Shown in pieces: positions 1-11,477 of a DNA stretch of 43,586 nt. The position numbers and the translations under genes were made by a program. The notes under the pieces are model-generated. The model saw only the letters and a program-made list of their open reading frames with translations. It was not told the origin of the DNA and did no database searches. Position 1 is the stretch's first letter. Each line of letters starts with the position of its first letter. The DNA is taken from assembly GCA_902651635.1 (NCBI GenBank), contig CACRSC010000070.1:2233-45818 (forward strand), in the 5' to 3' direction. The stretch comes from Mastigamoeba balamuthi (Eukaryota; Evosea; Mastigamoebida; Mastigamoebidae).

Positions 1-24
1 GAGTGAGTTAACTGAGTTAACAAC

Positions 25-753
25 TCACTCAGAAGACCAAGGGTGAGGTGTTCGCCGACCCCTAGCAGGGGAGTGCTGGCTCACGTGGTCCTCGAGGGGC
101 AGAGGCTGAGCCACCGCAGGCGCCTCTGCGCTGACGTGGGGCTGGTCGGCAGGCGCAGCTTCGCGAGGATGCACCGTAGAGGCGTCTGCGGGCGTCGCGA
201 GCACCTCAGCGGCGACTGCGCGTGCGGGTCAGTCAGTGAGAGGGTTCAGAGAACACCACCCCGCGGTGGGGCCATCAATGCGCCGCATTCATCAGAGCGC
301 AACCCATGCGGGGAGATCCGCTGGTACTTTGACCCAATAAATACGACCCAAATCAATTGACTCAACTAAGATTCGCACGCCACCACTGGGGGCAGCGGCG
401 AGGACGAGGACCGACGCACCGGGCTGCTCGTGGAGGCCCGCTGCACCGTCGCGGTGGGGCAGGGGCTCCTGTTGGCGCTCCTCGTGCTGCTCTTCGATGC
501 GGGGCTCCACGACCGACGTGGCCTGCACGCGCTCCTCGGGCACCACAGCACCCGCACCCGCAGCGCGGTCCTCGTCGCTGCCGACAGCTGCGACGCCACG
601 TGTGAGGCATCGAATGTCGGAACGGGACCGCGACGCAGAGAACAGAGTCAGAGCCGCAAGGAGAGACGCCCATCGTAGTAACAACGGAGAGGAGAGCCCC
701 GAGAAAAAGGAGGGAATTATGGTTATACCCCAAGAAATGCAACTGATAGCCAT
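25..753 (-). CDS. Hypothetical small membrane/secreted protein, two exons (unit C of a local family)
   Basis: I do not recognise a family. Proposed exon 1 (753-384) begins with ATG and encodes a hydrophobic N-terminus (about residues 8-40, including LLLRWASLLAALTLFSA) that could be a signal anchor. It is followed by an acidic, Glu/Gln/Pro-rich stretch. Proposed exon 2 (215-25) starts after an acceptor ending GCGCAG, reads VAAEVLATPADAS and later AQPLPLED, and ends at TGA 27-25. Both junctions are phase 1 and the product would be about 186 aa. The 168-nt intron contains TCAATTGA at 353-360. Exon 2 is similar in acceptor, phase and motifs to exons at 1153-1020 and 1997-1801, so this is one of three related units. 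Function is unknown, and the gene model is tentative because the region is low-complexity and GC-rich. Confidence 0.4.
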
Positions 754-761
754 TCAAATCA

Positions 762-1010
762 TGCGATTCGCGAAAAGGACAGGCCGACGCACCAGACGAC
801 TCGCGAGGGACGGAGACGACGTCGTGGGGGCGGATCTCCAGGGGGACCTGCTCGTGCTCCTCGGAAGCCGCGGGCGTCTGCGGCTCGGCGTCAATCGCGG
901 GCTGCACGCCGTTGTCGTCGTGGGTGGGAGCATCAGGGGCAGCAGCGGCCACCTGGGGTGGCTGGTGGAGCGCGTCAGTCTGCGCGCAGGGCCCAAGAAG
1001 CGGGCTGCAA
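762..1010 (-). repeat. Diverged duplicate of 1620-1830 (Pro/Ala-rich coding-like segment)
   Basis: Read on the plus strand, this segment and 1620-1830 both begin CCGACGCACCAGACGAC and align along most of their length. On the minus strand both encode the order HQP-QV, GAP/DAP, DDN, EP-TPAAS, with roughly half of the residues identical over about 37 positions. The conservation of one reading frame despite DNA divergence suggests these were coding duplicates. Confidence 0.55.
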
Positions 1011-1019
1011 GAGCTATTG

Positions 1020-1153
1020 TCATAAGAAAGTCTCGAGGAACAGTGCCTGAGCCTCCACAGACGCTGCGCGGTCCTCAAACTTGTCGACAGACGCATCGGC
1101 AAGTGCGCGGACCGCTGGCACAGCGTACGGCGTGGCGACCACCTCGGCTGCGA
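1020..1153 (-). CDS. Paralogous exon of the local family (unit B, partial gene)
   Basis: A stretch of 44 codons opens after an acceptor-like ...CGCAG (phase 1), reads VAAEVVATPYAVP and later EAQALFLETF, and ends at TGA 1022-1020. It parallels the second exons at 215-25 and 1997-1801. The first exon is not clear; hydrophobic reading frames lie upstream around 1260-1450 on the same strand but no convincing join was found. Immediately downstream, 1010-760 encodes on the minus strand a Pro/Ala/Glu-rich segment (HQPPQV, DDN, EPQTPAAS) that reappears at 1815-1620. This may be a degenerate duplicate rather than a working gene. Confidence 0.25.
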
Positions 1154-1800
1154 CTGCGTTCCGGGTAAGACAGCGAAGGGCCGAAAAAGGGGAGAAAGCA
1201 AAGCTCGGAGATACTTCAACTCAAATTGAATCCAAATCAAGTGTTTCAAATCGGAAACTCATGTCCACAAGTGCCACAGCGAAAGTACAGCATTGGGAAC
1301 GAGGACTGAACTGACTAGCCGGAGGGCTCGCGGGGGCCGGTGGCGACCTCGCCCTCGGTGGGTGCAGACGAACAAAACAAAGGGGAACAATTCCAAAGAG
1401 ATGCGCACGCAATAATGTCCAGATCCAAATCGCGAGTTGGTGAGTGACACCCCGAGGAAAAAACCCCCATACTGTATTCAAACTGCCAGGCAAAGTCCGT
1501 ACTGTCCTTGGGATAGCGACATTTTCCGATCCCATTTCAATTTGTGCAAAATGGGCCAATTTGCAGCCAATTCTTGTCAAAGCGCCAAACGAACGAGTGA
1601 AGTGGCGGGCTGAGTGATTGCCGACGCACCAGACGACACGAGAGGGCCGGTGGCGACGTCGTAGCGATGGTTCGCCAGGGGGCGCTGTCGGAAGCTGCAG
1701 GCGTCGGCGGCTCGACGAGAGTAGCGCGGTGCGCGGAGTTGTCGTCAACGGCAGGAGCACCAGGGACAGCAACGGGCACCTGGAGAGGCTGGTGGAGCAG

Positions 1801-2179
1801 TCAGTTGGTGTGCGGGGCGCATTGGGGTGCCTGGGATCGCGGGAGTCTTAATTGGGCGGGAATAATCCGCACGAATGCGTCGAGGGGCAGCGGCTGAGCC
1901 TCTGCACGTGCCGCGCGGCCCTGCGGCTGGCCGAAAGCGGCGGCAGCGTGCAGGCGATACTCCAGAACGTGGTGGAGCTCGTCGATGGCCTCGCCGACTG
2001 GCGCGCGGAGATCGTGAGAAGTCCGGTTGGGCCCGGGACAAAATCTTGTGGGGGGAGTAGTAGGAGGACACAGCGCACGCTTCCAGACGGCTCCCAGCCT
2101 GACGATGAGCAAGCAGCACGGTGAGAACCATCTGGAGCATGCTCGGGACAAAGAGCACGATCAGCGAGAGGGTAATCAT
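1801..2179 (-). CDS. Hypothetical membrane/secreted protein (unit A of the local family)
   Basis: The minus strand has an ATG at 2179 followed by a strongly hydrophobic N-terminus (MITLSLIVLFVPSMLQMVL), a likely signal peptide or anchor. A candidate donor GTGCGC lies near 2085. A second exon (1997-1801) starts after an acceptor ...GCGCCAG, reads VGEAIDELHHVLEYRL and then AEAQPLPLDAF, and ends in a stop at 1801. The acceptor position, phase 1 entry and the AQPLPL motif match the other two units. The donor I can see does not give the right phase, so the first junction is unresolved. No known domain is recognised. Confidence 0.3.
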
Positions 2180-2199
2180 TATGGGGAAAATTTGGTGGC

Positions 2200-3370
2200 A
2201 GATGGCTTGACGCTAAGGCAAACTACTTTTTTCTGATGACGTCGGTAGGCTCGGCGCCGGAGGCAGCGCCCACGGAAAAGCAGTTGGGGGCTCCGAGAAG
2301 GCACGGAAGCCCGTGAAAACAGCTTTTCGCATCCTCAAACGGCATAAATATTCTGGGAGAAAAATGCGGCAGCCGCGCAGCTGCTATTTCTGCCCGGTGC
2401 CGCCCCCAAGCGAAGCGGAGCAGCTCGCCGAGCCTCCCCAGACTCCGGAACACTCAGGCACAGTAGGTTTCACGTGCTGCGTCAGCGGCAGGCTGTGGGG
2501 CTCGACTGTGCCGAGGGCGACGGCGGACGAATCCCTCACGGCGACTTCAATTTTGGCCATTGCTCAGCATCTCCCATTTCCCGCCCGTACACGCGCTCTG
2601 AAATTTTGCGCAATGTGATGCGCGCGGAATCCCGGCAAGCATTCCCGCGGCATGCCGTGATCAGCGGGTACCCGCGGAGTGTCTTCGCGCGGTGGTCTGT
2701 GGACATTTCTGTGCTACGCGCCCACGTTGTCTTTTCCGGGGCTCTGACTCAATTATTATGGAATGCGCGGAGCAGCCGCCGCCTTGGGGCTTTGCTTACA
2801 GCCCTTCCTCTCTGGTGCGGCGGGTCTCAGGTGGCATTCCTTGCGTTGGGAGTGCCAGCGCGGGCGCGTCATACTCAGTCTGGCTCTGCGGGGCAGCACT
2901 TCCTCATGGGCAGCCACTGAGGGGTCATAGGGTTCGTACGATCGCGAGCACCGCATCATCCTCGCTGCGCCGAGCGTCGGCCACTCAGTGGCCCACAAGA
3001 GCGATCAGGTGCGCGGTGCCCAAGAAGACGCGACGGCACTTGTTGTCAGACCCTCGCACAGTGCAGTGAGGTTTCTGTGGCCGCCGAGCGAGCAATCAGC
3101 AAAGAACGTGTCTCAGCCCGTTCCTCGGCCCCTGCGCTCCCCGGTGGTCCGCACCGGCCAGCGGAGCTCGTCTCACAGCCTGGTGTTGGCGGGGAGGCAC
3201 CGGGGCGGTGGCTGCTCATGCGGGACAATGCCTGATGAGCGCGTCGTGATCGGATTTCGCCAAACATGGGGAAAAGCGGCATTTGCGTGCACCTCTGTTG
3301 ATGCTCCGTGATCGTGCAGCGCGGGATACCAGCACAGAGCTGCAGCATGCGCATCGCCCTCTGCTCTCAG
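2200..3370. other. GC-rich interval with no supported gene
   Basis: Several open frames of 60-125 codons exist on both strands, but none has a recognisable motif, a hydrophobic segment or convincing splice sites, and they overlap one another as expected of GC-rich noncoding DNA. The interval lies between the small-gene cluster and the 3' end of the retrotransposon. Confidence 0.5.
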
Positions 3371-3375
3371 GAATA

Positions 3376-6300
3376 TCAGCACACGTGCAGCCCGTCCCCA
3401 GCCCCGCCGCCGAGCAGCGGTGCAGCTGAGCGTCTGGCGACCCTCGAGCACCCGAAGCAGCCAGGCAGCCAGTCGCTCTCGTACTCGTGGTCCCAGGCCC
3501 TAGGACGTGCAGGAGCCATGTGGTATGGCAGGAAGGCTGCAGTGAAGTCTTCATCGAGGCGCAGGAGTATTGCCGTGATGTCAGTCTCGGGCATAATACC
3601 GTTCAGTGTCATGGCGTTGAGCCATTCCAGTGCTTCCTGTGTGTGTTTGCTTCGTATGACATCCGCCAAGTTTCAGAGCCCTAGCCCTCCTTGTCTTGTT
3701 GGTGTGAATGCGTGTCATCTACTAATCATGTGTATGGGCCCTAGTTTTCCTATTGCCGCATTCTCGAGGGTGTGTGACAGCGACTCTAGTAGTTTATTGT
3801 TTTGTGCCATAGTGCTGGCATGGTATTGTGCCATTCCGTTGATGACCATGTTGGCTATGTATATGTGTTGTTCTAGGGACAGGGATTTCTTAGTGCACAG
3901 CCAGTTGCACTGCTCTAGGAGTATGTGCGTCATGGTGGGGGCGTCAAGTGCATCCTTGCCCTGTGGGTCCAGGTGTATGCCGAGTATTTGTAGGTGGTGC
4001 CAGGTGCTACTGGTTCGATAGTGCCTTGTGTGGTTACCACCGTGGGGGGTTTGTCGTTTCTCGTGAAAGTGGCACATTTCTTTGGGTTAATGTGTAGCCC
4101 TGCGTCCTGCATGTCCATCACATATATCAGTAGTTGTTCGAGCATCCAGGGTGTGTGGGCCAGTAGGACCATGTCATTGGTGTAGGTGAGCACCCCCCAT
4201 TTGGGACCATGGATGTCTAGGGCTTCAGGATGCATCTCGATTTGGTACAGGTGGGAATTAATGGAGAGATTGAAGAGTGTGCATGACAGGGGGTACCCCT
4301 GTCGCACTCCGTGGTTAATGCTAACCCATTTGGTGGGGCCATGTGCCGTGTGGGATCTGGCCTGCATGGTGGGTGGTGTATAGTGCCGTTATGTTTCTTG
4401 CTAGGGTGGGTCCGACGTTGTAATATTTCAGTGTGGTCTCGGTGGATGGAATCATATGCTTTCTTAAGGTCAACATACATGCCCACGACTTTCTGTTGCC
4501 ATCTGGTGGCTTCCTCTAGTCTTTGGTGGAGTGCCTATATGATATGTGTCGTTGAGTGATTGCCTCGGAAGCCTTCCTGGGCATTGGCCCATATGTTGTG
4601 GTCTTCTAGTGTATTGTATAGTCTCTTGTTGATGATCGTAGTAAATATTTATATCCTACCTCACATAGTGTGATGGGGCGGTAGTTACCGGGCTGCGTTT
4701 GGTCCCCTCCCTTGAAAATGGGCATAATTTCACCTCTGGTCCACGTCAGTGGGATTGGTTTGGTGCCAGACCATATGTCGTTCAGGTTTTTAAGCCATCG
4801 GTCGTGCCACGAGTCCGGGAATTGGGTGACATATTCTGCCTTGAACCTGATGGGTCCGAGTGCCAAGCTGCTTTTTTGTGCCACTGCAGCCTCTCTCAGT
4901 TCGTCCTCAGTAATCGGGTTGTCCATGGCCACTGCCATCATGTCAGGAAGTGTGGGGTGTGGTTTATCCCACCATATGGGTTAGCGGGCTGGTATCATGT
5001 CTAGATTGAAGTGTTCATCGATCCACAGTTGTGCTGACTCTCGTGCCTCCTCTGGGGTAGTGGTGTGGGTGCCGTCATGTTTGGTGTAGCTAAGTGGTAG
5101 CCCAGGGCCTCGTGGCATGCATAGGTCCTTGAGGAACCTCTTGGGATTTACGCACCCTTCTGCCATAGAGCATTCAATATATTCTTTAATGTGGTCTGCC
5201 TCTGTCCGGGTCCGGTTCTGATTGATGCATCAGAGGATCCATTTAGTAGTGCCCCGCCAGGATTTGTAGGCGTGCCCGTGGTTTGGTTTGTACTATCGGA
5301 GGGGGATGACTTCTGTTTCTATACGTTTAATGCTGCTGGGTGACGGGGTGCCCTGTTTATCCCCACTCTTGGTGTCCCTTATTTCTTGGTACATGTCGTA
5401 TGCTCTAAGGGTGTTTGTCCTCCCTCTGTCTGGTCTGTTGGGTTTGGTCCCCAAAACCCGTATCACGGCCTCCACTGCTATATTTTGCATATCGTCGATG
5501 TCCGTGTCCTCTAGTAGTGGGGTCCGGAGCAGGGCGTCTTGCCATTCCTTTATTTGGGCTGCACAGGTTTCCAGGGACGTGGTTTTTGTCCAGGAGTTTT
5601 TCTGTGGTGGTGGGGTCCACCTCCGCTGGGACATGCCTTCCGTCAGTGCAATGGTGCAGTACAGTGGCAAATGGTCTGACAGGTCCTCTGTGTGTTTGCC
5701 CACTCCCCCAGTGTGGATATGTGGTAGCATGTGTCGTGGGCTTATAATGTAGTCCAGCTTGTTGCTGGTGTTGTGGGGGCCGTGATGTGTGGCCTGTGCC
5801 ACACCTTGGCATTGGAGGACGTCTATCATTTTGCATTCCCGTAGGTATTTGGTCATTCTTTTTTCTGCATCGGAATGCATGTCGTGTGGGTGGTCCATCC
5901 ATGTGTTGAGGTCACCTACCAGTGTGCTGTCTTTGTATTTCATCGTCTGTTCTGTAATGGTGTGCCACAATTCTGACTGGGCTGGGGACCCTCTCCCCGG
6001 GCTGTATGCATTAATGATGGTAAGAGAGGCATTGAGTTTAACTGTTCCTAAAAGGGTGTCTTTACAGTCCGTAGTGCTGGTCGACCAGTGGTCTTGTATT
6101 GAATTGTGTACAAGGAATCCCACTGGGACTTTGGTGCCAACTCATTGGCCGAGGTACAGGTATACCCTTCCGTTAATGCTGCCTGATTGACCTGCTTTTC
6201 GTCTACCATGCCAAGCTCCTGTAGTGCTATGACTTCTGGGGTTGGGCGTTTGGTGCAGCTCTGAATCGCCTTGATGAGAAGTATGACTGCCCCGAACAGT

Positions 6301-6434
6301 GTGTTTTGGACATTCCAGCTGGCGATGGTAATGGTGTCATCTGTGGCTGCTGCCCCTTGTGTAGCTATTAGGAGTACAACTATTATAGTGGCCAGAGTGA
6401 ACTGCCTGGTCTGGGTAATCAGTATTGTGGACAT
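3376..6434 (-). pseudogene. LINE ORF2: endonuclease-reverse transcriptase, inactivated
   Basis: ORF2 would nick target DNA and prime reverse transcription of the element RNA. It starts near ATG 6434 with a hydrophobic leader and the endonuclease motif SWNVQN. A frameshift around 6115-6150 moves the frame into 5293-6123, which carries INAYSPG, GDLNTW, LDYI and LSDHLPL, so both endonuclease catalytic ends are present. The RT is spread over 4606-4941, 4217-4486, 3930-4367 and 3376-4077 in different frames. Its catalytic box is YTND where YADD is expected, so one catalytic Asp is Asn. A TGA interrupts the conserved GGLGL...NL segment near 3680. The product cannot be functional as it stands. Confidence 0.8.
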
Positions 6435-6461
6435 GAGGAGCAGGGCTTCTGCTGGGTGGTC

Positions 6462-8651
6462 TTATGATTTGTTGGGTCTGTGGGGTTTGGGGTGTGGTTC
6501 ATTGTCAGGGGGGCGGCTGGGTCTGGGGCCAGAGGGCCCTGTCATCTTGGTTGCCTCATGGCTCATATCGACTGGGGGCCGTGCTTCCTGCACCTGTTCC
6601 TGCTCGCATCGCACTTGTCTGTTTGGTTGTGCGCTGTCATTAGGGGTGAGGTATGTATTATTTTGGGTCGTGCCATGCAGGTATACTGTTGCCTCAGGAT
6701 ATCCCAGCAGGTGGATGTTAGCGGTCTCATGGACTGGGGGCCACACATGGACAATGTAGAGGTCACCTTTGGGGCTGACACCTATCTGGATGATGTCGTA
6801 CAGGTGGTCTTCAAAGGCCCTGTTGATGGCGGTGCATGGCGAGGCTCTGAGCCATGGGCGTGTGTTAAGTTCCACTTCCATACTTCACCGGGGTAGAGCT
6901 TATTTTGATATGTGGCTTCGGCATGGACGGAGGCACGTGGGTCGTTATTGGTCTGGCACATGAGTGGGATTATCACGTTCCTGTCTGTGAATGTAATTGC
7001 CCAGCCATTCATCTGGGGTTCGAATCTGAGTATATGGTCCTTGGCTGGGTGTGCCCATGCATCAGCGAGTTCGTGGGGGCATGGCTTGCATTTGTCAGCA
7101 TGGAGGGCATACACTGTGAACGGTATCTTGGCCTCCGTGAGTACCTTTAACTTCGTTTCTGGTATGAACCTGACTGTCCATTGGGTTGCCTCAATTTCCT
7201 GGCATTTACAGTATATCACCAAGTTTGGAACCGGGAACATAATGCTGTTTTTTCCGATGTATTCAATGAAGGCCGAATTTACCTTGATGTTGATTTTTTT
7301 ACATCTCCCAGAATAGATCGAGTAGCTTGGTCCCAGCCATTGCTACCAGGCGTTCCTCTGCATTGCGCTGTCTTGGGCCTGCCACGAGAGTGATAGCCTC
7401 CTTCATCGTCGGGGTGAGGTCAGTGTCTTCTATGGCTCTAGGCAGTGCCAGGGGCTCTCTGGGCGTGCTGTCTATGGTCCTTGGGCTCTGGGTGGGGCCA
7501 GTGTCATGATTGGCAGTAGCGGGCCTGTGTGTGGTGGCCGGGCCCCACGTGGTGATGCTTTTGGTCAGCCACAGGGAAGCGGTGGGCTGGAAGCTCAGTA
7601 GCAGGGCCTGATTGCCCAGGGTATCTTGGTCTGTCCGGCCTCTGGTATCCAGGTTCCTTAGGGTGGGACGCATCCAACTGTCTTCCTTCAGCATTTGGCT
7701 CTGGGGGGTGCTGGCCGCTATGTGCATGGCGATGTTGACTGGGTCCATGGTTTCTGTGAAGAAGGCAGCTAGGGTGTTCTCATTGAGGCAGGTCAGCTCA
7801 GTGAGCTTCTGCTTTCTGGGTTTGTTGGGTTCTACCAGCATGCGTGCTTGTATAAGTCAGGAGGAGCTTGGCGTCTAGTGTCACCACCTCATCCTTCGGG
7901 GCTGTTGTGCTCTCTGGCAGTGGTGCATCTGGTGCCTTGGGCTGATCTCTCTCGGCATCACTGTCCATTTGCATTCAGTCTACCTTGGTCGTCTCCGGGC
8001 TCTCTCGGGGCACTTTGATGGCAGGGGGGTGCTGGTGGCCTCCTGGGTGTCAACCAGTGGAGGGATCTCTTCCATGCCTTGTCTGGTTTGTAGTGCTGTT
8101 GTATTTCCATGGCGTTTTGCCACCTTTTTGTTGTACATATTCTTCTGTTTTTCGGATGTGGACCAGGAAATTTCTCAGAATGGGGTGGGGGCTTATGGGG
8201 TTCGGTGGGAAGCTCGTGCTGCCTTCATGTCGCAGTGGCTGGGTTTCGTCCTTGGTGGTGCTATGGTTCGGGAGGGCGGTCCCGGCAGGGTGGGGCCCGC
8301 CAGGCATCAGGTACAGCAGCATTTTTCAGTTGTGGTTATCGGGTGTGGGGTCTTTGGGGTTGATGTTGGGGTGATGGCACTGCAGGTCATCACACTGCAG
8401 GCCATGGGCATGCCCAGCCCTGGGGGGTGTTTGTGGGTGTGCATATGGGAGGGTGGGGGGAAGGAGCAGGTGGGGATACCTGCCCTGATTGGCATTGTGG
8501 GGTCGGCCCCTGGTGGTGCCATTAGGCGTCTTGGGGGCGAGGGGAGCACCACTGTGGTGAGAACCATGAGCGCCAGGCCAATGAACTGCCAGGTCGCTGA
8601 TGCCAGGGACTGGGCCCACTGCACCGTGCAGTGGTGCCTGTGGTGCGCCAT
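6462..8651 (-). pseudogene. LINE ORF1-like region, fragmented
   Basis: Minus-strand reading frames at 8651-8307, 8322-8050, 7841-7299, 7240-6782 and 6881-6462 follow one another just upstream of ORF2. They are Pro/Thr/Ser-rich with charged stretches (for example SDAERDQPKAPDAP near 7960). No zinc knuckle, RRM or coiled coil was recognised, so the assignment to ORF1 rests on position within the element. Frame changes and the lack of a common start mark it as broken. Confidence 0.5.
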
Positions 8652-8689
8652 TGAGATATGCGCGGGGTGTTAGTCCATTGGGGGAGAAA

Positions 8690-9240
8690 AAGACTCTCTC
8701 ATCAAAGATCTAGTAGAAAGATATAGCTTAAGAGAGAAAAAAGGAATTAGATAGGGGTTTATTATATTTGGCCAACTCTTTATTTGATAAATCCCTGTTT
8801 TCTGAATAATATTGCTTACAACTGAGTGGTTCTGCAAACACATCTCAAGCAGGTGGTTCAATTCCTGCAGGCATGAAATGCAATGTAGTTATTACTATTC
8901 TTAGATATATTCCAGTTCCTAACAACCTGTTACGTATTCAAATAACAAAGTCTTGATCAAGCATACTGAAAAAGTTCATACTAGAGTGTACCAAATGTTG
9001 GCTAATAAATCCGGTTTTGGCATAGCATAAAGTTGTGAATAAATGGAATGTGAATTGGTTTTTGCATTGCATGACAACTAAGATGAACTTCCAAGTGAGT
9101 GATTCCATTGGTTTGTGATTAAGTAATGTCTGTGAGCATGCTGTGAAGAATAACACATAGCTTAGATGAGATAGTGATTGATAATGTAAGTGTAAAGTGT
9201 TTGCTTTGTTCTTTGGACAGTAGTTCAAAGCCCAGTGGCT
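8690..9240. other. AT-rich interval, no gene seen
   Basis: Composition drops sharply in GC at about 8690. Only short reading frames occur, with no recognisable motifs. The interval separates the 5' end of the retrotransposon from the first palindromic repeat cluster. Confidence 0.6.
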
Positions 9241-9259
9241 ACATAATATTTCTTAATAT

Positions 9260-9435
9260 GCCTTTATTTCTGCTACAGTGTGTAGTGGATGGACCCTTTG
9301 CTACACACTGTAGTGGAAATATTTGTGTAGTGGTGTATAGCAGAATGCGCTATAGCACATTCTGCTATATGTGACTACATAGGCACTTTCACTACAGTGT
9401 GTAGCGAACCCTCCACTACACATCATAGCAGAATT
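9260..9435. repeat. Palindromic repeat cluster 1 (CpG-poor version)
   Basis: The stretch consists of degenerate palindromes built on CTACACTGTGTAG, GTAGTGGA and TAGCAGAATG/CATTCTGCTA. They match the units in clusters 3 and 4 if CG is read as TG or CA, for example CTACACTGTGTAGTGGA against CTACGCTGCGTAGCGGA. It lies about 1 kb from cluster 2. Confidence 0.8.
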
Positions 9436-9504
9436 ATATCAGAGTGTTGATGATGTCAATGATGACGTTATTTGCTTTTTTGTGTCCCTGACTGCATACA
9501 GGTT

Positions 9505-10320
9505 TTATCCTAAGTGAAATTCTGGAATGGTGGTGAGGGGCTTAATGGCTGCCTTTGTGACCTCAGAGGCCTGAGGTAAGGCAGGACACGTGAGCTGCTG
9601 ATCCCCTTTAACCATGTGCCATTGAAGAAGAAGACAGCCCAGCCCTGCACATTTGAAGATGTCAGGACAGGCATTAAGGACCTGCACATACTCAACACCG
9701 CCATGTTCTTGCAAACTGATTAACTGGTGGGCCCTTCTCTCTTCATTTTCTGTATAAAAACACTCTAACATTTGTGTTTCAAACAAAAAGAATAGACGTG
9801 CTGCAGCAGAGCATGGACTCCAGCAAGCAGGTGAGGGACCTGACCCTCAGGGAGCATTCCCGGTATGTGTTCTTTTTTGTGTTTAACACTACTTGTTAAA
9901 CAGTTCCTGGATTGGGCAACCTCCCTCCCGAGAGGGGCCCTTTCTCCAGTGCTCTGTCTGTGTTAATGGCTAGGTCCATGGTCATGCAGATAAAGCAGTG
10001 AACAATGGCCAACAACACCCTGCTGTACAAGAACTACCAAGTGCTTCAATGAGTCCTAAGTGCCCTCCTGTCCTTATATTTTGGTGACTAACAAGATAAG
10101 AAGGGGCAGGACGAGCTCAGCCCGTGCAGAGTCCCCATGCATGACAAGGACCCAGATACAGCACGACCCGCACCAGCTCTCAGGCTGTTCTCAATGCCAT
10201 GGATCTGATGGATGAGACCATGTATGATGCCGAGACTGGGACTGCTGCAGCTGCTCCTGCACCTACTTCTGCAGCAGCAGGGTCCCACATCACACACTGA
10301 ATTTGCCTTTCTGTTCATAA
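9505..10320. other. Coding-like fragments between repeat clusters 1 and 2
   Basis: Short open stretches occur on both strands. On the plus strand, 9795-9865 (SMDSSKQVRDLTLREHSR followed by GTATGT) and about 10165-10300 (AMDLMDETMYDAETG, then Ala-rich and a stop) look like exons. The minus strand has a 93-codon frame at 9786-9505. None matches a family I recognise. They could be exons of a gene or of a mobile element defined by the repeat clusters. Confidence 0.25.
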
Positions 10321-10454
10321 TACAGACTCTTCCTTCAGATTCAAGCTGCTTCCTCTCTCACAAGCTTACACCAAAAACAATGATTGGATGATTGAATTCC
10401 ATTTCATATGTATGGTAAGTGATGCAGAGAGGGGGAGGAAGGAGAGGGGGACAG

Positions 10455-10615
10455 CCTGTAGTGAAGGGTTCCACTACATACCACAGTGAACCCTGTATAG
10501 CTATGCATAGTGAAGGCCCACGTAGTGGATGGTACAACTATGTGCCACTATGCACCTTTCGCTACACAGTGTAGCTGACCCTGCATAGTGGTGCATAGCA
10601 AAGGCCTGCATAAAC
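10455..10615. repeat. Palindromic repeat cluster 2 (CpG-poor version)
   Basis: Repeated CTACACAGTGTAG, CATAGTGGTGCATAG and CACTACATACC units with the same palindromic design as cluster 1. CG dinucleotides are nearly absent from the repeat cores. A purine-rich AT tract follows (10620-10900). Confidence 0.8.
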
Positions 10616-10619
10616 AGAG

Positions 10620-10960
10620 GTTAAAACGAATTTTAAAAACTGTCAAAAATTTGAAAAAGGAAAAATCAGAAAACAGCAAAAAGTAACGAAAAAGAGAGAG
10701 CAATGACAAAAAACCAATAATAGAAAAAAAGAACATGATAATTTGAAAAGGATGAGGGTGAATTTGGAGGCAGAAAAACAAGAAAAAGAAGGCAGAGATA
10801 AAGGAAAAAACCCAGTATGAATATGAACAAAATAATCGCTGACGATAATTGTAAAACATATGAAGAAAAACAGCAAGTGAGGAAGAGAACCATATTGTAA
10901 CAACAAAGTGGTTTTTATTTAGACTTTATGTCAGTGAGAATCGGAGTGTGATGTGAGTCA
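10620..10960. other. A-rich, low-complexity interval
   Basis: The plus strand is dominated by A and AG runs (AAAAAGGAAAAA-type). The apparent minus-strand reading frames of 75-103 codons are Phe/Leu/Ser-rich translations of this biased composition and are not accepted as genes. Confidence 0.6.
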
Positions 10961-10969
10961 TTCTGATCA

Positions 10970-11345
10970 CGTCAAGCAACGTAGTGGCGCGTAGCGGACC
11001 TTGCCGCAGCGGTGCATAGTGCAATGAATGAACTGCGCGGCATAGCAGAGGGTCCGCCGCATGCCGCTACGCAGGGTTCCACTACGTGCCGCTACACATG
11101 ATGCCGCTACGTGCCGCTACAGTAGCACTGCGTAGCGGCGCGTAGCGGAACAATGCGTAGCGGCATGCAGCGGACCCTCTGCTACGCCGTGTAGCAGACT
11201 CTCCGCTACACTGCGTAGCGGACCCTCCGCTACGCCACGTAGTTCATTCATTGTGCTACGTACCGCTGCGACAGGGTCCGCTACGCGCCGCTACGTATGG
11301 AGGCGCTACGTGCCGCTACGCAGAAATACGCTACGCCTCACCTAC
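10970..11345. repeat. Palindromic repeat cluster 3 (CpG-rich version)
   Basis: Many copies of short palindromes such as GCTACGCNGCGTAGC and CCGCTACG/CGTAGCGG are packed head to tail for about 370 bp. CG dinucleotides are retained in nearly every unit. It sits immediately 3' of the minus-strand gene at 11478-12920, with cluster 4 on the gene's other side. A TCAATTGA occurs just outside at 11367-11374. Confidence 0.9.
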
Positions 11346-11477
11346 CCACAGAAACCTACACTGAAATCAATTGATAACTGCCATCAAAAGGGCAGGCAGG
11401 TCATGTTTTCACTTTTGGGGGAGAGAAGCCCAGCCAGGGCAGCAGAAAACGTTCAAGTGAGGGAGTAGAGAGAGGGA

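Larger units (their letters stand above)
3376..8690 (-). mobile_element. Degenerate APE-type non-LTR retrotransposon (LINE)
   Basis: Read on the minus strand, the element runs from an ORF1-like region (about 8650-6460) to an ORF2 with an apurinic-endonuclease-like domain followed by a reverse transcriptase. Many frameshifts and some stops interrupt it. Motifs are in canonical order: SWNVQN, LQELG, GDLNTW, LDYI and LSDHLPL (endonuclease), then PIFKGGD, NYRPITL, YVDLKKAYDS, GVRQGYPLSC and YTNDMVLLA (RT). The element is rich in TG/CA and poor in CG compared with the flanking GC-rich DNA, which suggests methylation-driven decay. The 5' end is placed near 8690, where AT-rich DNA begins. The 3' end near 3376 is uncertain; no target-site duplication or poly(A) tail was confirmed. 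Confidence 0.85.

Noticed and set aside
1-30. Inverted repeat GAGTGAGTT...AACTCACTC at the window edge
   Set aside because: Only 9 bp per arm and just beyond the stop of the first gene; too short to interpret without the sequence to the left.
10620-10906. Hydrophobic minus-strand frames of 75-103 codons
   Set aside because: They are Phe/Leu-rich translations of an A-rich tract and overlap each other in different frames.
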